Part shown: piece after piece, positions 28,650 through 40,690 of the stretch
Numbering within the stretch: position 1 is the first letter of the stretch
Layout of the letters: each line of letters starts with the position of its first letter
Origin: Roseomonas sp. 18066
GTDB taxonomy: Bacteria; Pseudomonadota; Alphaproteobacteria; Acetobacterales; Acetobacteraceae
Direction of reading: 5' to 3'
Length of the DNA stretch: 64,000 nucleotides
NCBI RefSeq assembly: GCF_902706185.1
Contig: NZ_CACSJM010000001.1
Coordinates: 1-64,000 of the forward strand
Position numbers and translations under genes: made by a program
The notes under the pieces: generated by a model
Told to the model about the DNA's origin: nothing
Databases searched by the model: none
Seen by the model: the letters and a program-made list of their open reading frames with translations, nothing else

Positions 28650-29981
28650 TCAGCTTTCCGCCAGGGTCTCGCGCAGGGTGGTGGTGGAATAGCGGGTGCG
28701 GAAGCGGCCGCGGCGCTGCAGCTCGGGCACCAGCAGCTCGACGATGCCGGTCAGGTCCTCGAACAGCGAGGCGGTGTGGCCGAGCATGAAGCCGCCGCGC
28801 GACCCGGTGGCCTCGAAGGCCTCCTCCAGGATATCGGCGAGCTCCGGCGCGGTGCCGGCCAGCATGGTGTTGTGGCTGGTGGCATAGCGGGCGCCTTCCT
28901 CGAGGAATTCTGCCCGGGTCATTTCCGTGTCCTCGCCCAGCTCCTCCGCCATCTTCTGCACCGGGCCGACCGGCGAGGCATTGGCGGCGACGATTTCTTT
29001 CTGGATGTCCCCCAGGGTGAAACGCGCCGGCAATGTCGAAAAATCATAGCCGCAGTTGTAGGAAAGATAGGCGCCGACCGCCTCGGGCGGGATGAAAGAC
29101 AGAAGAGAATCTTTGCGGGCGACCGCCTCGGCGCGGCTTTCGGCCACCGTGATCGGGGTCTGCCACAGGATGCCCACCTTGGCCGGGTCCTTGCCCAGCT
29201 CCACCAGCGCCTTGTCCAGCGCCACCCGCTGCCGGGCCTGGGAGGCGAGCGCCATGTCCTGGCCGAAGACATGGTCGGCCACATAGGCCGAGGCGCGGAT
29301 GCCGCGCGGCGAGCCGCCGGCCTGCACCAGCACCGGCCGCCCCTGGGGGGATGGCGGGGTGTTCAGCGGCCCCTCCACCTTGAAGAAGCGGCCATGGTGG
29401 CGGACATCGCCGATGCGCGACGGCTCGGTCACCCGGCCGGTGGCCGCGTCCCACAGCATGGCGTCGGGCTGCGCGCTGTCCCAGAGCAGCCGGCAGACAT
29501 CGACGAACTCCTCCATCCGGTCATAGCGGGCCTCGTGCTCCATCAGCTCGTCGAAGCCGAAATTGGCGGCATCCGACTTGCGGGTGGAGGTGACCAGGTT
29601 CATCGCCACCCGCCCGCCGGTGATGTGGTCGATCGAGTTCATCAGCCGCGACAGGTAGTAGGGGTGCATGAAGGTGGAGGAATAGGTCAGGCCGAAGCCG
29701 ATATGGCGGGTCACCCGCGACATGGCGACCATCAGCGGGTTGAAGTCCTGCCGCGGCCAGTTCATGCCCCATTCGATGGCGGCATCCCGCGACCCGCCAT
29801 AGGTGTCCGGCACCCCGGTGCCGTCGCCGGTGAAGAGCAGGTCGAGGCAGCCGCGCTCGGCCAGGCGGGCCACCTGCTCGTACATCCCGACATCGGGGAA
29901 GCGGTGGCCGCGCAGCGCCTCCGGCTTGCGCCAGCGGCCGCCCATATGGGCGTAGGACAGATCGAAACCCAGATGCATCAT
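28650..29981 (-). CDS. LLM-class FMN-dependent monooxygenase, C
   Basis: About 443 aa from the ATG ATG pair at 29981 (MMHLGFDLSYAHMGG); a GTG at 30008 would add nine residues and cannot be excluded. NtaA/SnaA/DszA-type blocks: FGLTYSSTFMHPYYLSRLMN, GRVAMNLVTSTRKSDAANFG, and SPQGRPVLVQAGGSPRGIRAS for FMN phosphate. It stands alone: a terminator separates it from the upstream MFS gene and its downstream neighbour is convergent. The presumed role is oxygenolytic cleavage of a small organosulfur or amine compound, with FMNH2 from an unlinked reductase. Confidence 0.88.
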   Translation of the reverse strand: MMHLGFDLSYAHMGGRWRKPEALRGHRFPDVGMYEQVARLAERGCLDLLFTGDGTGVPDTYGGSRDAAIEWGMNWPRQDFNPLMVAMSRVTRHIGFGLTYSSTFMHPYYLSRLMNSIDHITGGRVAMNLVTSTRKSDAANFGFDELMEHEARYDRMEEFVDVCRLLWDSAQPDAMLWDAATGRVTEPSRIGDVRHHGRFFKVEGPLNTPPSPQGRPVLVQAGGSPRGIRASAYVADHVFGQDMALASQARQRVALDKALVELGKDPAKVGILWQTPITVAESRAEAVARKDSLLSFIPPEAVGAYLSYNCGYDFSTLPARFTLGDIQKEIVAANASPVGPVQKMAEELGEDTEMTRAEFLEEGARYATSHNTMLAGTAPELADILEEAFEATGSRGGFMLGHTASLFEDLTGIVELLVPELQRRGRFRTRYSTTTLRETLAES

Positions 29982-30069
29982 CGGCTTGGCCAAGGGCGGG
30001 CTCCTCACGGGGCAGAAGGGTCGGCGTCAGCCATGCAATGACCGTTCCGCGGCCGGGGGCCCCGCCATG

Positions 30070-30099
30070 AAAAAGGGGGGCCGCCTGCGCGACCCCCCT
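30070..30099 (-). terminator. Intrinsic terminator after the MFS gene
   Basis: Read on the minus strand, GGGGGG (30098-30093) and CCCCCC (30080-30075) enclose a 12-nt loop and are followed directly by TTTTT (30074-30070). This is a standard Rho-independent terminator 28 bp beyond the MFS stop at 30127. Confidence 0.75.
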
Positions 30100-30126
30100 C
30101 CCCGGCGACGGAGCTTGCCAGAAAAT

Positions 30127-31461
30127 CTAGCGGTCCTGGATCTCCAGCTGGCGGCGGTTCAGCCGCAGCGCGCCCAGGGTGCAGGCGACGCCGGAGAGCA
30201 GGTAGGCGCCCACCGCCGCCGGCCCGATCAGGTCGGACAGGCTCAGCGCCACCAGCGGCGCGAAGGCGGCGCCCAGCAGCCAGGCGATGTCCGAGGTGAT
30301 GGCGGCCCCGGTGTAGCGGAAGCGGCGCGAGAAGTTCGACGCCAGCGCGCCGCTGGCCTGGCCGAAGGACAGGCCCAGCAGGGTGAAGCCCACCAGCACG
30401 AAGATGGTCTCGCCATGCCGGCCGCCATTCAGCAGGAAGGGCGAGGCCAGGGCGAAGAGGCCGATCAGCACCGCGCCGGTGGCCAGCTGGCTGCGCCGGC
30501 CGATGCGGTCGGCCAGCAGGCCGGAGACCACGACGCTGACCAGGCAGAGCCCGGCACCGATCATCTGCACCACCATGAAGTCGGCCGGCGACCGGTCGGT
30601 GGTCAGGGCGATCCAGGCCAGCGGGAAGACGGTGACCAGGTGGAACAGGGCGAAGCTGGCCAGCGGCACGAAGGCGCCGATCAGGACGTTGTGGCCCTCG
30701 TTGTCGAGCAGCGAGAAGACCGTGGTGGGCTCGAGCTCGTGCTTGTCCAGCAGGTTGGAGAATTCCCGCGTCGCCACCAGCCGCAGCCGGGCGAAGAGCG
30801 CGACCACGTTCACCGCGAAGGCGACGAAGAAGGGGTAGCGCCAGCCCCAGTCGAGGAAGTCCTGGGTCGACAGGGTGGAATAGATATAGGCGAAGAGGCC
30901 GCTGGCCAGCAGGAAGCCGAGCGGGGCGCCGAGCTGCGGCACCATCGCATACCAGCCCCGCTTGTTCTTCGGCGCGTTCAGCGACAGCAGCGAGGCCAGC
31001 CCGTCCCAGGCGCCGCCGAGCGCGAAGCCCTGACCGAGGCGGAACAGCGCCAGCAGGGCCACGGCCCACCAGCCGATCTTCTCGAAGCCGGGCAGGAAGG
31101 CGATCGAGGCGGTGGAGCCGCCGAGCAGGAACAGCGCCACCGTCAGCTTGGTGCCGCGGCCGTAGCGGCGGTCGACGGCCATGAAGACGAAGGAGCCGAC
31201 CGGCCGCGCCATGAAGGCCAGGGCGAAGATGGCGAAGGCGCAGAGCGTGCCCTGCAGCGGGCTGAATTCCGGGAAGAACAGCGCCGGGAAGACCAGCGCC
31301 GAGCCGATGGCATAGACGAAGAAGTCGAAGAATTCGGACGTGCGGCCGATCACCACGCCCAGGGCGATGTCGCCCGCCGAGGCCTCGTGGTCGTCGTGGA
31401 TCAGCCGGGCATCGCGTTCCAGCGAGGACGAATGCAATGCCGCGTCAGGCGCCTGGATCAT
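30127..31461 (-). CDS. MFS transporter, metabolite:H+ symporter (MHS) type
   Basis: A 444-aa membrane protein with about 12 hydrophobic helices. MHS/ShiA/ProP-type features: GVVIGRTSEFFDFFVYAIGSALVFPALFFPE (residues about 31-60, the first loop) and FMARPVGSFVFMAVDRRYGRGTKL, the conserved loop 2-3 motif with D-R-x-G-R. Proteins of this group import carboxylates or zwitterions with protons. It is transcribed alone and ends at an intrinsic terminator. An AT-rich TATAAA on minus, about 30 bp before the ATG, may be its -10 element. Confidence 0.9.
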   Translation of the reverse strand: MIQAPDAALHSSSLERDARLIHDDHEASAGDIALGVVIGRTSEFFDFFVYAIGSALVFPALFFPEFSPLQGTLCAFAIFALAFMARPVGSFVFMAVDRRYGRGTKLTVALFLLGGSTASIAFLPGFEKIGWWAVALLALFRLGQGFALGGAWDGLASLLSLNAPKNKRGWYAMVPQLGAPLGFLLASGLFAYIYSTLSTQDFLDWGWRYPFFVAFAVNVVALFARLRLVATREFSNLLDKHELEPTTVFSLLDNEGHNVLIGAFVPLASFALFHLVTVFPLAWIALTTDRSPADFMVVQMIGAGLCLVSVVVSGLLADRIGRRSQLATGAVLIGLFALASPFLLNGGRHGETIFVLVGFTLLGLSFGQASGALASNFSRRFRYTGAAITSDIAWLLGAAFAPLVALSLSDLIGPAAVGAYLLSGVACTLGALRLNRRQLEIQDR

Positions 31462-31662
31462 AAGCTCCGCCCCTCTTTCAACGTTTTATAATCAGTCGGG
31501 CGCAAACAGGGGCCGCGACTTGTTGTGGTCCCGAACCTGTCAAGTCAGGCGATCCCGCAACAATGCTAACAGGACCGAGGATAGGACAAAACGTCCAATC
31601 CCTGCCTCTCCTACCCCCTCTGTAAGAGGGTGCACCGCAGCATGGTTTCCTGAGCGAGTGGC
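31462..31662. promoter_or_regulatory. Divergent promoter region MFS / cyoABCD
   Basis: A 201-bp gap that is AT-richer than average. TATAAT occurs on plus at 31487-31492, and its complement can serve the minus gene. Just before cyoA, CCCTCT-GTA-AGAGGG (31616-31630) forms a 6-bp hairpin about 30 bp upstream of the start, where it could affect translation. RegA control is likely by context, but I cannot define a RegA site by eye. Confidence 0.4.
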
Positions 31663-32787
31663 ATGCCCCCCAAGATTTTGCGCCTCCTGGCCCTGCTTCC
31701 GCTGGGCCTCCTTCTCCCGGGTTGCAACCTGGTGATCATGTCCCCCTCGGGGGACATCGCCGCCCAGCAGCGCGACCTGATCATCGCCTCGACGGTGCTG
31801 ATGCTGGTGATCATCATCCCGGTGATGGTGCTCACCCTGTTCTTCGCCTGGCGCTACCGGGCCTCGAACAAGGCCGCGACCTATGATCCCGAATGGCACC
31901 ACTCCACCAAGCTCGAGGTGGTGATCTGGGCGGCGCCGCTGGCCATCATCGTGGTGCTGGGCGCCATGACCTGGACCGCGACGCATCTGCTCGACCCCTA
32001 TCGCCCGCTGTCCCGCATCGATGCCGCGCGCCCGGTGACCGCCGAGCACAAGCCGCTGACCGTGGAGGTCGTGGCGCTCGACTGGAAATGGCTGTTCATC
32101 TACCCGGAGCAGGGTTTCGCCACGGTGAACGAGCTGGCCGCGCCGGTCGACACCCCGATCAACTTCCGCATCACCGCCTCCTCGGTGATGAACGCGCTGT
32201 CGATCCCGGCCATGGCCGGCATGATCTACGCCATGCCGGGGATGGAGACGAAGCTGCACGCGGTGATCAACCGCGAGGGCGTCTATGACGGCCTGTCCTC
32301 GAACTACAGCGGCGCCGGCTTCTCCGACATGCGCTTCAAGTTCCACGGCCTGAGCCAGGCCGGCTTCGACGCCTGGGTGGCGCAGAACAAGGCCGCCGGC
32401 GGCGCGCTGGACCGGGCCGCCTATCTGGAGCTCGAGCGTCCCTCGGTGCGCGAGCCGGTGCGCCGCTTCGCCAGCCTGGACCCGGAGCTGTTCACCGCCG
32501 TGCTGAACCGCTGCGTCGACAGCACCAAGATGTGCTCCAGCGAGATGATGCGCATCGACGCCGCCGGCGGCCTCGGCCCGGCCGGGCTGCTGAACGTCGC
32601 CGCCCTCGAATACGACAAGACCCAGCGCCGTGGCGCCGGCGCCGCCGCCGTCCCCGCCCAGCGCAACACCGCCCAGCGCTTCGTCCTGGCCCTCTGCACG
32701 CCCGCCGACCCGGTCGGCGTGCGGCAGGAGGTGGCCCAGGGCCCCGCTGCCGATGCCGCCACGCCGCCCGCCGGGCAGGTCAACTGA
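31663..32787 (+). CDS. cyoA: Cytochrome bo3 ubiquinol oxidase subunit II
   Basis: A 374-aa lipoprotein subunit. The signal ends in a lipobox (LLPGCNL, Cys about residue 22), then two membrane helices, then a periplasmic cupredoxin domain. The domain opens with VVALDWKWLFIYPEQGFATVNE, a CyoA signature, and lacks the CuA Cys-x3-Cys site, marking a quinol rather than cytochrome c oxidase. The C-terminal region continues about 60 residues beyond the core with an Ala/Pro-rich tail. It is the first gene of cyoABCD. Confidence 0.96.
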   Translation: MPPKILRLLALLPLGLLLPGCNLVIMSPSGDIAAQQRDLIIASTVLMLVIIIPVMVLTLFFAWRYRASNKAATYDPEWHHSTKLEVVIWAAPLAIIVVLGAMTWTATHLLDPYRPLSRIDAARPVTAEHKPLTVEVVALDWKWLFIYPEQGFATVNELAAPVDTPINFRITASSVMNALSIPAMAGMIYAMPGMETKLHAVINREGVYDGLSSNYSGAGFSDMRFKFHGLSQAGFDAWVAQNKAAGGALDRAAYLELERPSVREPVRRFASLDPELFTAVLNRCVDSTKMCSSEMMRIDAAGGLGPAGLLNVAALEYDKTQRRGAGAAAVPAQRNTAQRFVLALCTPADPVGVRQEVAQGPAADAATPPAGQVN

Positions 32788-32828
32788 GCCCCGCCCACGC
32801 AATGACAACGGAACGATAGAATAGCCCC

Positions 32829-34832
32829 ATGTCCCCAAATCCGGACCAAATGTCGTTCGTGTTCGGCCGCCTGTCGCTGGACTCCCTGCCCCTGCACGAG
32901 CCGATCCTGGTCATCACCTTCATCGCGGTCGCCCTCGGCGGGCTGGCCGCGATGGGGGCGCTGACCTATTTCAGGCTCTGGGGTCCGCTGTGGCGCGACT
33001 GGCTGACCACGGTCGACCACAAGCGCATCGGCATCATGTACGTCATCCTGGCGCTCATCATGCTGCTGCGCGGCTTCTCCGACGCGCTGATGATGCGGGC
33101 GCAGCAGGCGATCGCCTTCGGCGGCGCGGAAGGCTACCTGCCGCCGCACCATTACGATCAGATCTTCACCGCCCATGGCGTGATCATGATCTTCTTCTTC
33201 GCCATGCCGCTGGTGACGGGGCTGATGAACTTCGTGGTGCCGCTGCAGATCGGCGCGCGCGACGTGGCCTTCCCCTTCCTGAACAACTTCTCCTTCTGGA
33301 TGACCGCCGCCGGCGCCGCCATCGTCATGATGTCGCTGTTCGTGGGCGAGTTCGCGCAGACCGGCTGGCTGGCCTATCCGCCGCTGTCAGGTTCGGCCTA
33401 CAGCCCGGGGGTCGGCGTCGACTACTATATCTGGGCGCTGCAGATCGCCGGCGTCGGCACATTGCTCTCCGGCGTCAACCTGGTGGCCACCATCGTCAAG
33501 ATGCGCGCGCCCGGGCTGACCATGATGAAGCTGCCGGTCTTCACCTGGACCTCGCTCTGCACCAACGTGCTGATCGTCGCCGCCTTCCCGGTGCTGACGG
33601 CCGTGCTGGTGCTGCTGTCGCTCGATCGCTATGTGGGCACCAACTTCTTCACGAACGACTTCGGCGGCAACCCGATGATGTACGTGAACCTGATCTGGAT
33701 CTGGGGCCACCCGGAAGTCTACATCCTGATCCTGCCCGCCTTCGGCATCTTCTCGGAAGTCGTCTCGACCTTCTGCAGCAAGCGGCTGTTCGGCTATACC
33801 TCGATGGTCTATGCGACCGTCGTCATCACCATCCTGTCCTACATCGTTTGGCTGCACCATTTCTTCACCATGGGCAGCGGCGCCAGCGTGAATTCCTTCT
33901 TCGGCATCACGACGATGATCATCTCGATCCCGACGGGTGCGAAGATCTTCAACTGGCTGTTCACCATGTACCGCGGCCGCATCCGCTTCGAAGTGCCGAT
34001 GCTCTGGACCATCGGCTTCATGATCACCTTCGTGATCGGCGGCATGACGGGCGTGCTGCTGGCCGTGCCGCCGGCCGACTTCCAGCTGCACAACAGCCTG
34101 TTCCTGATCGCGCATTTCCACAACGTCATCATCGGCGGCGTGGTCTTCGGCCTGCTGGCCGGCATCACCTACTGGTTCCCCAAGGCCTTCGGCTTCAAGC
34201 TGGACCCGTTCTGGGGCAAGGTCTCCTTCTGGTGCTGGCTGATCGGCTTCTACCTGGCCTTCATGCCGCTCTACGTGCTGGGCCTGATGGGCGTGACCCG
34301 CCGCATCAGCCGCTTCGAGGACCCCTCGCTGCAGATCTGGTTCGTCATCGCCGCCATCGGCGCGGTGCTGATCGCGGTCGGCATCGGCGCCTTCCTGCTG
34401 CAGATCGTCGTCAGCTTCCTGCGCCGCGACAAGCTGCGCGACCTGACCGGCGACCCCTGGGGCGGCCGGACGCTGGAATGGGCCACCTCCTCGCCGCCGC
34501 CGGACTACAACTTCGCCTTCACCCCCATCATCCACAGCCATGACGCCTGGTGGGACATGAAGGGCCGCGGCCATGTCCGCCCGGTCTCCGGCTTCCACGC
34601 CATCCACATGCCGAAGAACACCGGCGCCGGCGTGATCCTGGCCGGGCTGTCGGTCGGCTTCGCCATCGGCATGATCTGGTACATGTGGTGGCTGGCGGTG
34701 CTGAGCTTCGCGGCGATCGTCATCTACTCGATCGCGCATACCTTCAACAACGACCGTGACTTCTACATCCCGGCCGAAGAGGTGGTGGCGACCGAGGACC
34801 GTCGCACCCGCCTGCTGTCGGCGGCGGAGTGA
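32829..34832 (+). CDS. cyoB: Cytochrome bo3 ubiquinol oxidase subunit I
   Basis: A 667-aa, multi-helix haem-copper oxidase catalytic subunit. Haem and CuB ligands are visible: His in [13 protein letters not shown] (about 116), His and cross-linked Tyr in [12 protein letters not shown] (about 293 and 297), paired His in WLHHFFTMG (about 343-344), and both His in [11 protein letters not shown] (about 428 and 430). It reduces O2 to water with quinol electrons and pumps protons. Length and order match E. coli CyoB (663 aa). It follows cyoA after 41 bp. Confidence 0.97.
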   Translation: MSPNPDQMSFVFGRLSLDSLPLHEPILVITFIAVALGGLAAMGALTYFRLWGPLWRDWLTTVDHKRIGIMYVILALIMLLRGFSDALMMRAQQAIAFGGAEGYLPPHHYDQIFTAHGVIMIFFFAMPLVTGLMNFVVPLQIGARDVAFPFLNNFSFWMTAAGAAIVMMSLFVGEFAQTGWLAYPPLSGSAYSPGVGVDYYIWALQIAGVGTLLSGVNLVATIVKMRAPGLTMMKLPVFTWTSLCTNVLIVAAFPVLTAVLVLLSLDRYVGTNFFTNDFGGNPMMYVNLIWIWGHPEVYILILPAFGIFSEVVSTFCSKRLFGYTSMVYATVVITILSYIVWLHHFFTMGSGASVNSFFGITTMIISIPTGAKIFNWLFTMYRGRIRFEVPMLWTIGFMITFVIGGMTGVLLAVPPADFQLHNSLFLIAHFHNVIIGGVVFGLLAGITYWFPKAFGFKLDPFWGKVSFWCWLIGFYLAFMPLYVLGLMGVTRRISRFEDPSLQIWFVIAAIGAVLIAVGIGAFLLQIVVSFLRRDKLRDLTGDPWGGRTLEWATSSPPPDYNFAFTPIIHSHDAWWDMKGRGHVRPVSGFHAIHMPKNTGAGVILAGLSVGFAIGMIWYMWWLAVLSFAAIVIYSIAHTFNNDRDFYIPAEEVVATEDRRTRLLSAAE

Positions 34833-34837
34833 GCCGC

Positions 34838-35476
34838 ATGTCCGCGCATCCCATCGACACGATAGGCCCCGACGGCAAGCCCGCCTTCTACATCACGGAC
34901 GGGCGGGAGACCGTGCACCCCGGCGACGGGACCATGCTCGGCTTCTGGATCTACCTGATGAGCGACTGCCTCATCTTCGCGGTCCTGTTCGCGACCTATG
35001 GCGTGGTCGGCCGCAACTACGCGGCGGGCCCCTCGCCCGCCGACCTGTTCGACCTGCCGCTGGTCGCCATCAACACCTCGATGCTGCTGTTCTCCTCGAT
35101 CACCTATGGCTTCGCCATGCTGGAGATGGCGCGCAACCGGAAGGCGGCGACGCTGTTCTGGCTGGGCGTCACCGGGGTGTTCGGCGCCGCCTTCATCGGG
35201 CTGGAGCTCTATGAGTTCCACCACCTGATCCATGTCGGCGCCGGGCCGCAGCGCAGCGCCTTCCTCTCCGCCTTCTTCACCCTGGTCGGCACCCACGGGC
35301 TGCACGTCACCTTCGGCCTGGTCTGGCTGGTGACGCTGATGGTCCAGGTCGGCCGCGGCGGGCTGACGGCGTCGAACCGCCGGCGCCTGAGCTGCCTCAG
35401 CCTGTTCTGGCACTTCCTGGACGTCGTCTGGATCGGCGTCTTCTCCTATGTCTACCTGATGGGGGTGCTGCAGTGA
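34838..35476 (+). CDS. cyoC: Cytochrome bo3 ubiquinol oxidase subunit III
   Basis: A 212-aa membrane protein with about five helices. I choose ATG 34838 because GGAG at 34825 lies 9 bp before it; a GTG at 34829 overlapping the cyoB stop is the alternative and would add three residues. Family blocks are [24 protein letters not shown] and [12 protein letters not shown]. Subunit III stabilises the oxidase core. Confidence 0.95.
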   Translation: MSAHPIDTIGPDGKPAFYITDGRETVHPGDGTMLGFWIYLMSDCLIFAVLFATYGVVGRNYAAGPSPADLFDLPLVAINTSMLLFSSITYGFAMLEMARNRKAATLFWLGVTGVFGAAFIGLELYEFHHLIHVGAGPQRSAFLSAFFTLVGTHGLHVTFGLVWLVTLMVQVGRGGLTASNRRRLSCLSLFWHFLDVVWIGVFSYVYLMGVLQ

Positions 35477-35901
35477 GCGCGCAGCCGCACGGCCATGCCG
35501 GCCACCACGACCATGGCCCCGCCGGCCATGGCCACGACAATCACCACGACGACCACGGCCATGACGGCGCCGCGCATGGCACCCTGAAGGGCTATGTCAC
35601 CGGCTTCGTGCTGGCCGTCATCCTCACCGCCATCCCCTTCTGGCTGGTGATGGGCGAGGTCTTCGCCAGCCCGCGGGTCACCGCGGCGCTGGTCATGGCC
35701 TTCGCCGTGGTGCAGATCGTCGTCCACATGATCTACTTCCTGCACATGAACGGGAAGTCGGAGGGGGGCTGGATCATGCTGGCCCTGATCTTCACCCTGA
35801 TCATCGTGGTCATCACCATCGCCGGCTCGCTCTGGGTCATGTACCACCTGGACACCAACATGATGCCCATGGCGCCGCATGACATGCGGAACATGCCCTA
35901 A
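35473..35901 (+). CDS. cyoD: Cytochrome bo3 ubiquinol oxidase subunit IV with His-rich N-terminus
   Basis: A 142-aa small subunit starting at a GTG that overlaps the cyoC stop (GTGA). Residues about 36-125 hold the three helices and the family segment [21 protein letters not shown]. The first 35 residues contain 12 His plus several Asp and Gly ([10 protein letters not shown]-type), much more than in typical CyoD. This tail may bind copper or zinc, perhaps helping CuB delivery, which is inference. A Met-rich C-terminus ([15 protein letters not shown]) could also bind metal. Confidence 0.93.
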   Translation: MSAQPHGHAGHHDHGPAGHGHDNHHDDHGHDGAAHGTLKGYVTGFVLAVILTAIPFWLVMGEVFASPRVTAALVMAFAVVQIVVHMIYFLHMNGKSEGGWIMLALIFTLIIVVITIAGSLWVMYHLDTNMMPMAPHDMRNMP

Positions 35902-35905
35902 GCCC

Positions 35906-36673
35906 ATGACCACCACCACCGAGCCGGCAGCGGTGGGCCCGCGGCCTGCCTCGCCGGCTCGGCTGGGGCTGCTGCTGGCCCTGGCCATGGCCGGCATCGT
36001 CGCCCTGCTGGCGCTGGGCACCTGGCAGGTCGAGCGCCGCGCCTGGAAGCTGGCGCTGATCGACCGCATCGAGAGCCGGGTGAACGCGCCCGCTCTCGCC
36101 GCCCCCGGCCCGGCCGAATGGCCCGGGATCGATGCGGCCTCCGCCGAATACCGCCATGTCGCCCTGGCCGGGCGGTTCCTGCCCGGCCCCGACCGGCTGG
36201 TGCAGGCGGCGACCCTGCGCGGCGCCGGCTTCTGGGTCCTGGCCCCCTTCCGCAGCGACGCCGGCTTCACCGTCCTGGTCAATCGCGGCTTCGTCGGCGC
36301 CGAACAGCGCGACCCGGCGGCGCGTGCCACGGACAGCACGCCGCAGCGCCTGACCGGGCTGCTGCGCATCACCGAGCCCGGCGGCGGCTTCCTGCGCAGC
36401 AACGACCCGGCGGCCGGCCGCTGGTATTCGCGCGACGTCGCGGCGCTGGCCGCCGATCTGGGCCTCGACGGCGCGCCCGGCGGCGTCGCCCCCTATTTCG
36501 TCGACCAGGCCGCCGGCCCCGACCCTGCGGCGCTGCCGGTCGGCGGCATGACGGTGATCCGCTTCAACAACAACCACCTGGTCTATGCGGCCACCTGGTT
36601 CACCCTGGCCCTGATGCTGGCGGGGGCGGCTTCCTATCTGATCCGGGAGGAGTGGCGCGCCCGCCGGCGCTGA
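35906..36673 (+). CDS. SURF1-family oxidase assembly protein
   Basis: A 255-aa protein with one N-terminal helix (LGLLLALAMAGIVALLALGTWQV), the SURF1 sequence LGTWQVERRAWKLALIDRI, a large periplasmic part with VLVNRGFVG, and a C-terminal helix. SURF1 proteins help insert haem a or o into haem-copper oxidases. It starts at ATG 35906, 4 bp after cyoD, and is surely part of the cyo operon. No cyoE (haem O synthase) follows, so that enzyme must be encoded elsewhere. Confidence 0.92.
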   Translation: MTTTTEPAAVGPRPASPARLGLLLALAMAGIVALLALGTWQVERRAWKLALIDRIESRVNAPALAAPGPAEWPGIDAASAEYRHVALAGRFLPGPDRLVQAATLRGAGFWVLAPFRSDAGFTVLVNRGFVGAEQRDPAARATDSTPQRLTGLLRITEPGGGFLRSNDPAAGRWYSRDVAALAADLGLDGAPGGVAPYFVDQAAGPDPAALPVGGMTVIRFNNNHLVYAATWFTLALMLAGAASYLIREEWRARRR

Positions 36674-36706
36674 CCCGCTCTCCGCTCGCGCTGCCGAAAG
36701 ACAAGA

Positions 36707-37994
36707 ATGACCGCCACGACCAGCCGGCTCGCCGCCAGCAGCGCCAATATGCAGCAGCTGATCCAGCTGCGCTGGATCGCGGTGATCGGCCAGGTCGTCA
36801 CCATCGCCGTGGTCGAATGGGGCTTCGGCATCCGCCTGCCGCTGCGCGTCATGGCCTTCATGCTGGCGGTGCTGGTGGCGCTGAACCTGGTCAGCCTGCT
36901 GCGGCTGCGCCTGCGGAGCCCGGTGACCCAGGCCGAGCTGTTCCTGGCCATCGCCTTCGACGTGATGGTGCTGACCGTGCAGCTCTATCTCAGCGGCGGC
37001 GCCACCAACCCCTTCGTCGCCCTCTATCTGCTGCAGGTGGTGCTGGCCGCCATCCTGCTGGAGGTGCGCTGGACCTGGGCGATGGTGGCGCTGACCAGCC
37101 TGTGCTGCCTCGGCCTGACGCTGGCCTATCGGCCGCTGGTGCTGCCCGCCCATCTGGAGGACGACCTGTTCCGCCTGCACCTGCAGGGGATTCTTGTCTG
37201 TTTCGTGCTCGATGCGGTGCTGCTCGCCGTCTTCGTCACGCGCATCACCGGCAATCTGCGCGCGCATGACGCCAAGCTGGCGCATCTGCGGCAGCAGGCG
37301 GCGGAGGAGGACCATATCGTGCGCATGGGGCTGCTGGCCTCGGGCGCCGCGCATGAGCTGGGCACGCCGCTGGCCACCGTCTCGGTCATCCTCGGCGACT
37401 GGAAGCGGCTGCCCGCCTTCCAGTCCAGCCCCGAGCTGATGCAGGAGATCGCCGAGGCCCAGGCGGCGCTCGCCCGCTGCAAGAGCATCGTCACCGGCAT
37501 CCTGCTCTCGGCCGGCGAGGCGCGCGGCGAGGCGCCGTCGCTGACCACGCTGGACGACTTCCTCGAGGATTGCATCGAGGAATGGCGCGCCGCCCGCTCG
37601 ACCCAGGCGCTGCGCTACGAGAACGGGCTGACCGAGGATATCCGCCTGGTCGCCGACCCGGCGCTGCAGCAGGTCATCGGCAATGTGCTCGACAATGCGC
37701 TGGAGGTCTCGCCGCAGCGGGTGCATCTGTCGGTGCGCCGCGCCGGCGACGACCTGGTGCTGGAAGTCAGCGACGAGGGCCCGGGCTTCCTGCCCGAGAT
37801 GCTGGCCGAGCTCGGCAAGCCCTATCGCTCCAGCAAGGGGCGGCAGGGCGGCGGCCTCGGCCTGTTCCTGGTGTTCAACGTGCTGCGCAAGCTCGGCGGC
37901 AGCCTCGCCGCCCGCAACCGGCCGGAGGGGGGGGCGACCGTGACCCTGACCCTGCCGATCGCGTCGCTCGCCATCGATGATCCGGAGCCGCCCC

Positions 37995-38005
<11 letters not shown>
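36707..38005 (+). CDS. regB: RegB/PrrB-type redox sensor histidine kinase
   Basis: A 432-aa kinase with about six N-terminal helices. The RegB quinone-binding motif GGATNPF is at residues 97-103, the H-box is GAAHELGTPLAT with phospho-His at 216, and the redox-type Cys is in ARCKSIV at residue 258. The ATPase domain shows NVLDNALEVS (N-box), DEGPGFL and GGGLGLFL. In the RegBA family, oxidised quinone or Cys oxidation turns the kinase off. Its place after cyoABCD-SURF1 suggests that respiratory redox state controls this oxidase. Confidence 0.93.
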
Positions 38006-38556
<551 letters not shown>

Positions 38557-38564
<8 letters not shown>

Positions 38565-38976
38565 CGGGGATGGCGCAGACCGACAGGTCGGGCTCGGGCC
38601 CTTCGCGCGGCGCCTCGCCCAGCGCCGCGAGCTCGGCCGCCGAGAAGGCGCGGGAGCGGGTAAGGAAGCGCTGCTCCCGCCCGTTGTCGAGCGAGAACAT
38701 GCCGCCGCGCCCGGGCACCACGTCGATCAGCAGCTGGGTGTGACGCCAGACGGCGAATTGCGCGCCGCCGATATAGACCGGCGCGCCGCCGATCTCGCCG
38801 AGCTTCACGTCGCCGTCGCCGATCAGGAAGTCTCCTTCCGGGTAGCACATCGGCGAGGAGCCGTCGCAGCAGCCGCCCGACTGGTGGAACAGCACGGGGC
38901 CATGGTCCGCGACGATCTTTTCCAACAAGCCCAGCGCGGCATCGGTCGCGCGAACCCGTTCCGGAACCTCGGTCAT
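38557..38976 (-). CDS. DUF779 protein linked to aldehyde dehydrogenase
   Basis: A 139-aa protein of the DUF779 family, recognised by FHQSGGCCDGSSPMCYPEGDF, in which a Cys pair and a third Cys could bind metal, and by IDVVPGRGGMFSLDNGREQRFLTRSR. The family is often found beside acetaldehyde-type dehydrogenases, as here: it is 57 bp downstream of the aldehyde dehydrogenase gene on the same strand. The biochemical role is unknown to me; a small redox or chaperone function for the dehydrogenase is possible. Confidence 0.88.
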
Positions 38977-38995
38977 GCCAGTGCCCCCTGTGCAT

Positions 38996-39021
38996 GGGAG
39001 GGGGCCAACGAGCCCCCTCCC
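38996..39021. promoter_or_regulatory. Hairpin in the gap between the aldehyde dehydrogenase and DUF779 genes
   Basis: GGGAGGGGG (38996-39004) and CCCCCTCCC (39013-39021) form a perfect 9-bp stem with an 8-nt loop. On the minus transcript no U-tract follows, so it is more likely an RNA-processing or attenuating structure than a full terminator. Confidence 0.45.
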
Positions 39022-39033
39022 CCTTTCAACAAC

Positions 39034-40551
<1,518 letters not shown>

Positions 40552-40656
40552 GGCGGTCGCTCCCCTGTGTGGCGTCCCTGTGGCGGGCGCCGTTCTTGTC
40601 GTATCTGGCGTCGCCGCGGCCGCGCTGTCAGCGGGCGGGCGCCGCCAGCGCGGGCG

Positions 40657-40680
40657 ACCTGTCGCAGAAGCGCGACAGGT
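40657..40680. promoter_or_regulatory. Inverted repeat ACCTGTCGC-N6-GCGACAGGT upstream of aldehyde dehydrogenase
   Basis: A perfect 9-bp dyad (40657-40665 and 40672-40680) in the 139-bp gap between the AcoR-like gene and the aldehyde dehydrogenase, about 106 bp before its start. The TGTCGC-N6-GCGACA form is what a dimeric Fis-type helix-turn-helix regulator such as the neighbour would bind. Confidence 0.55.
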
Positions 40681-40690
40681 GTGCGGCGCA

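Noticed and set aside
40552-40690. Sigma-54 promoter for the aldehyde dehydrogenase
   Set aside because: No GG-N10-GC element of the -24/-12 type was found on minus, and the neighbouring regulator lacks the AAA+ domain.
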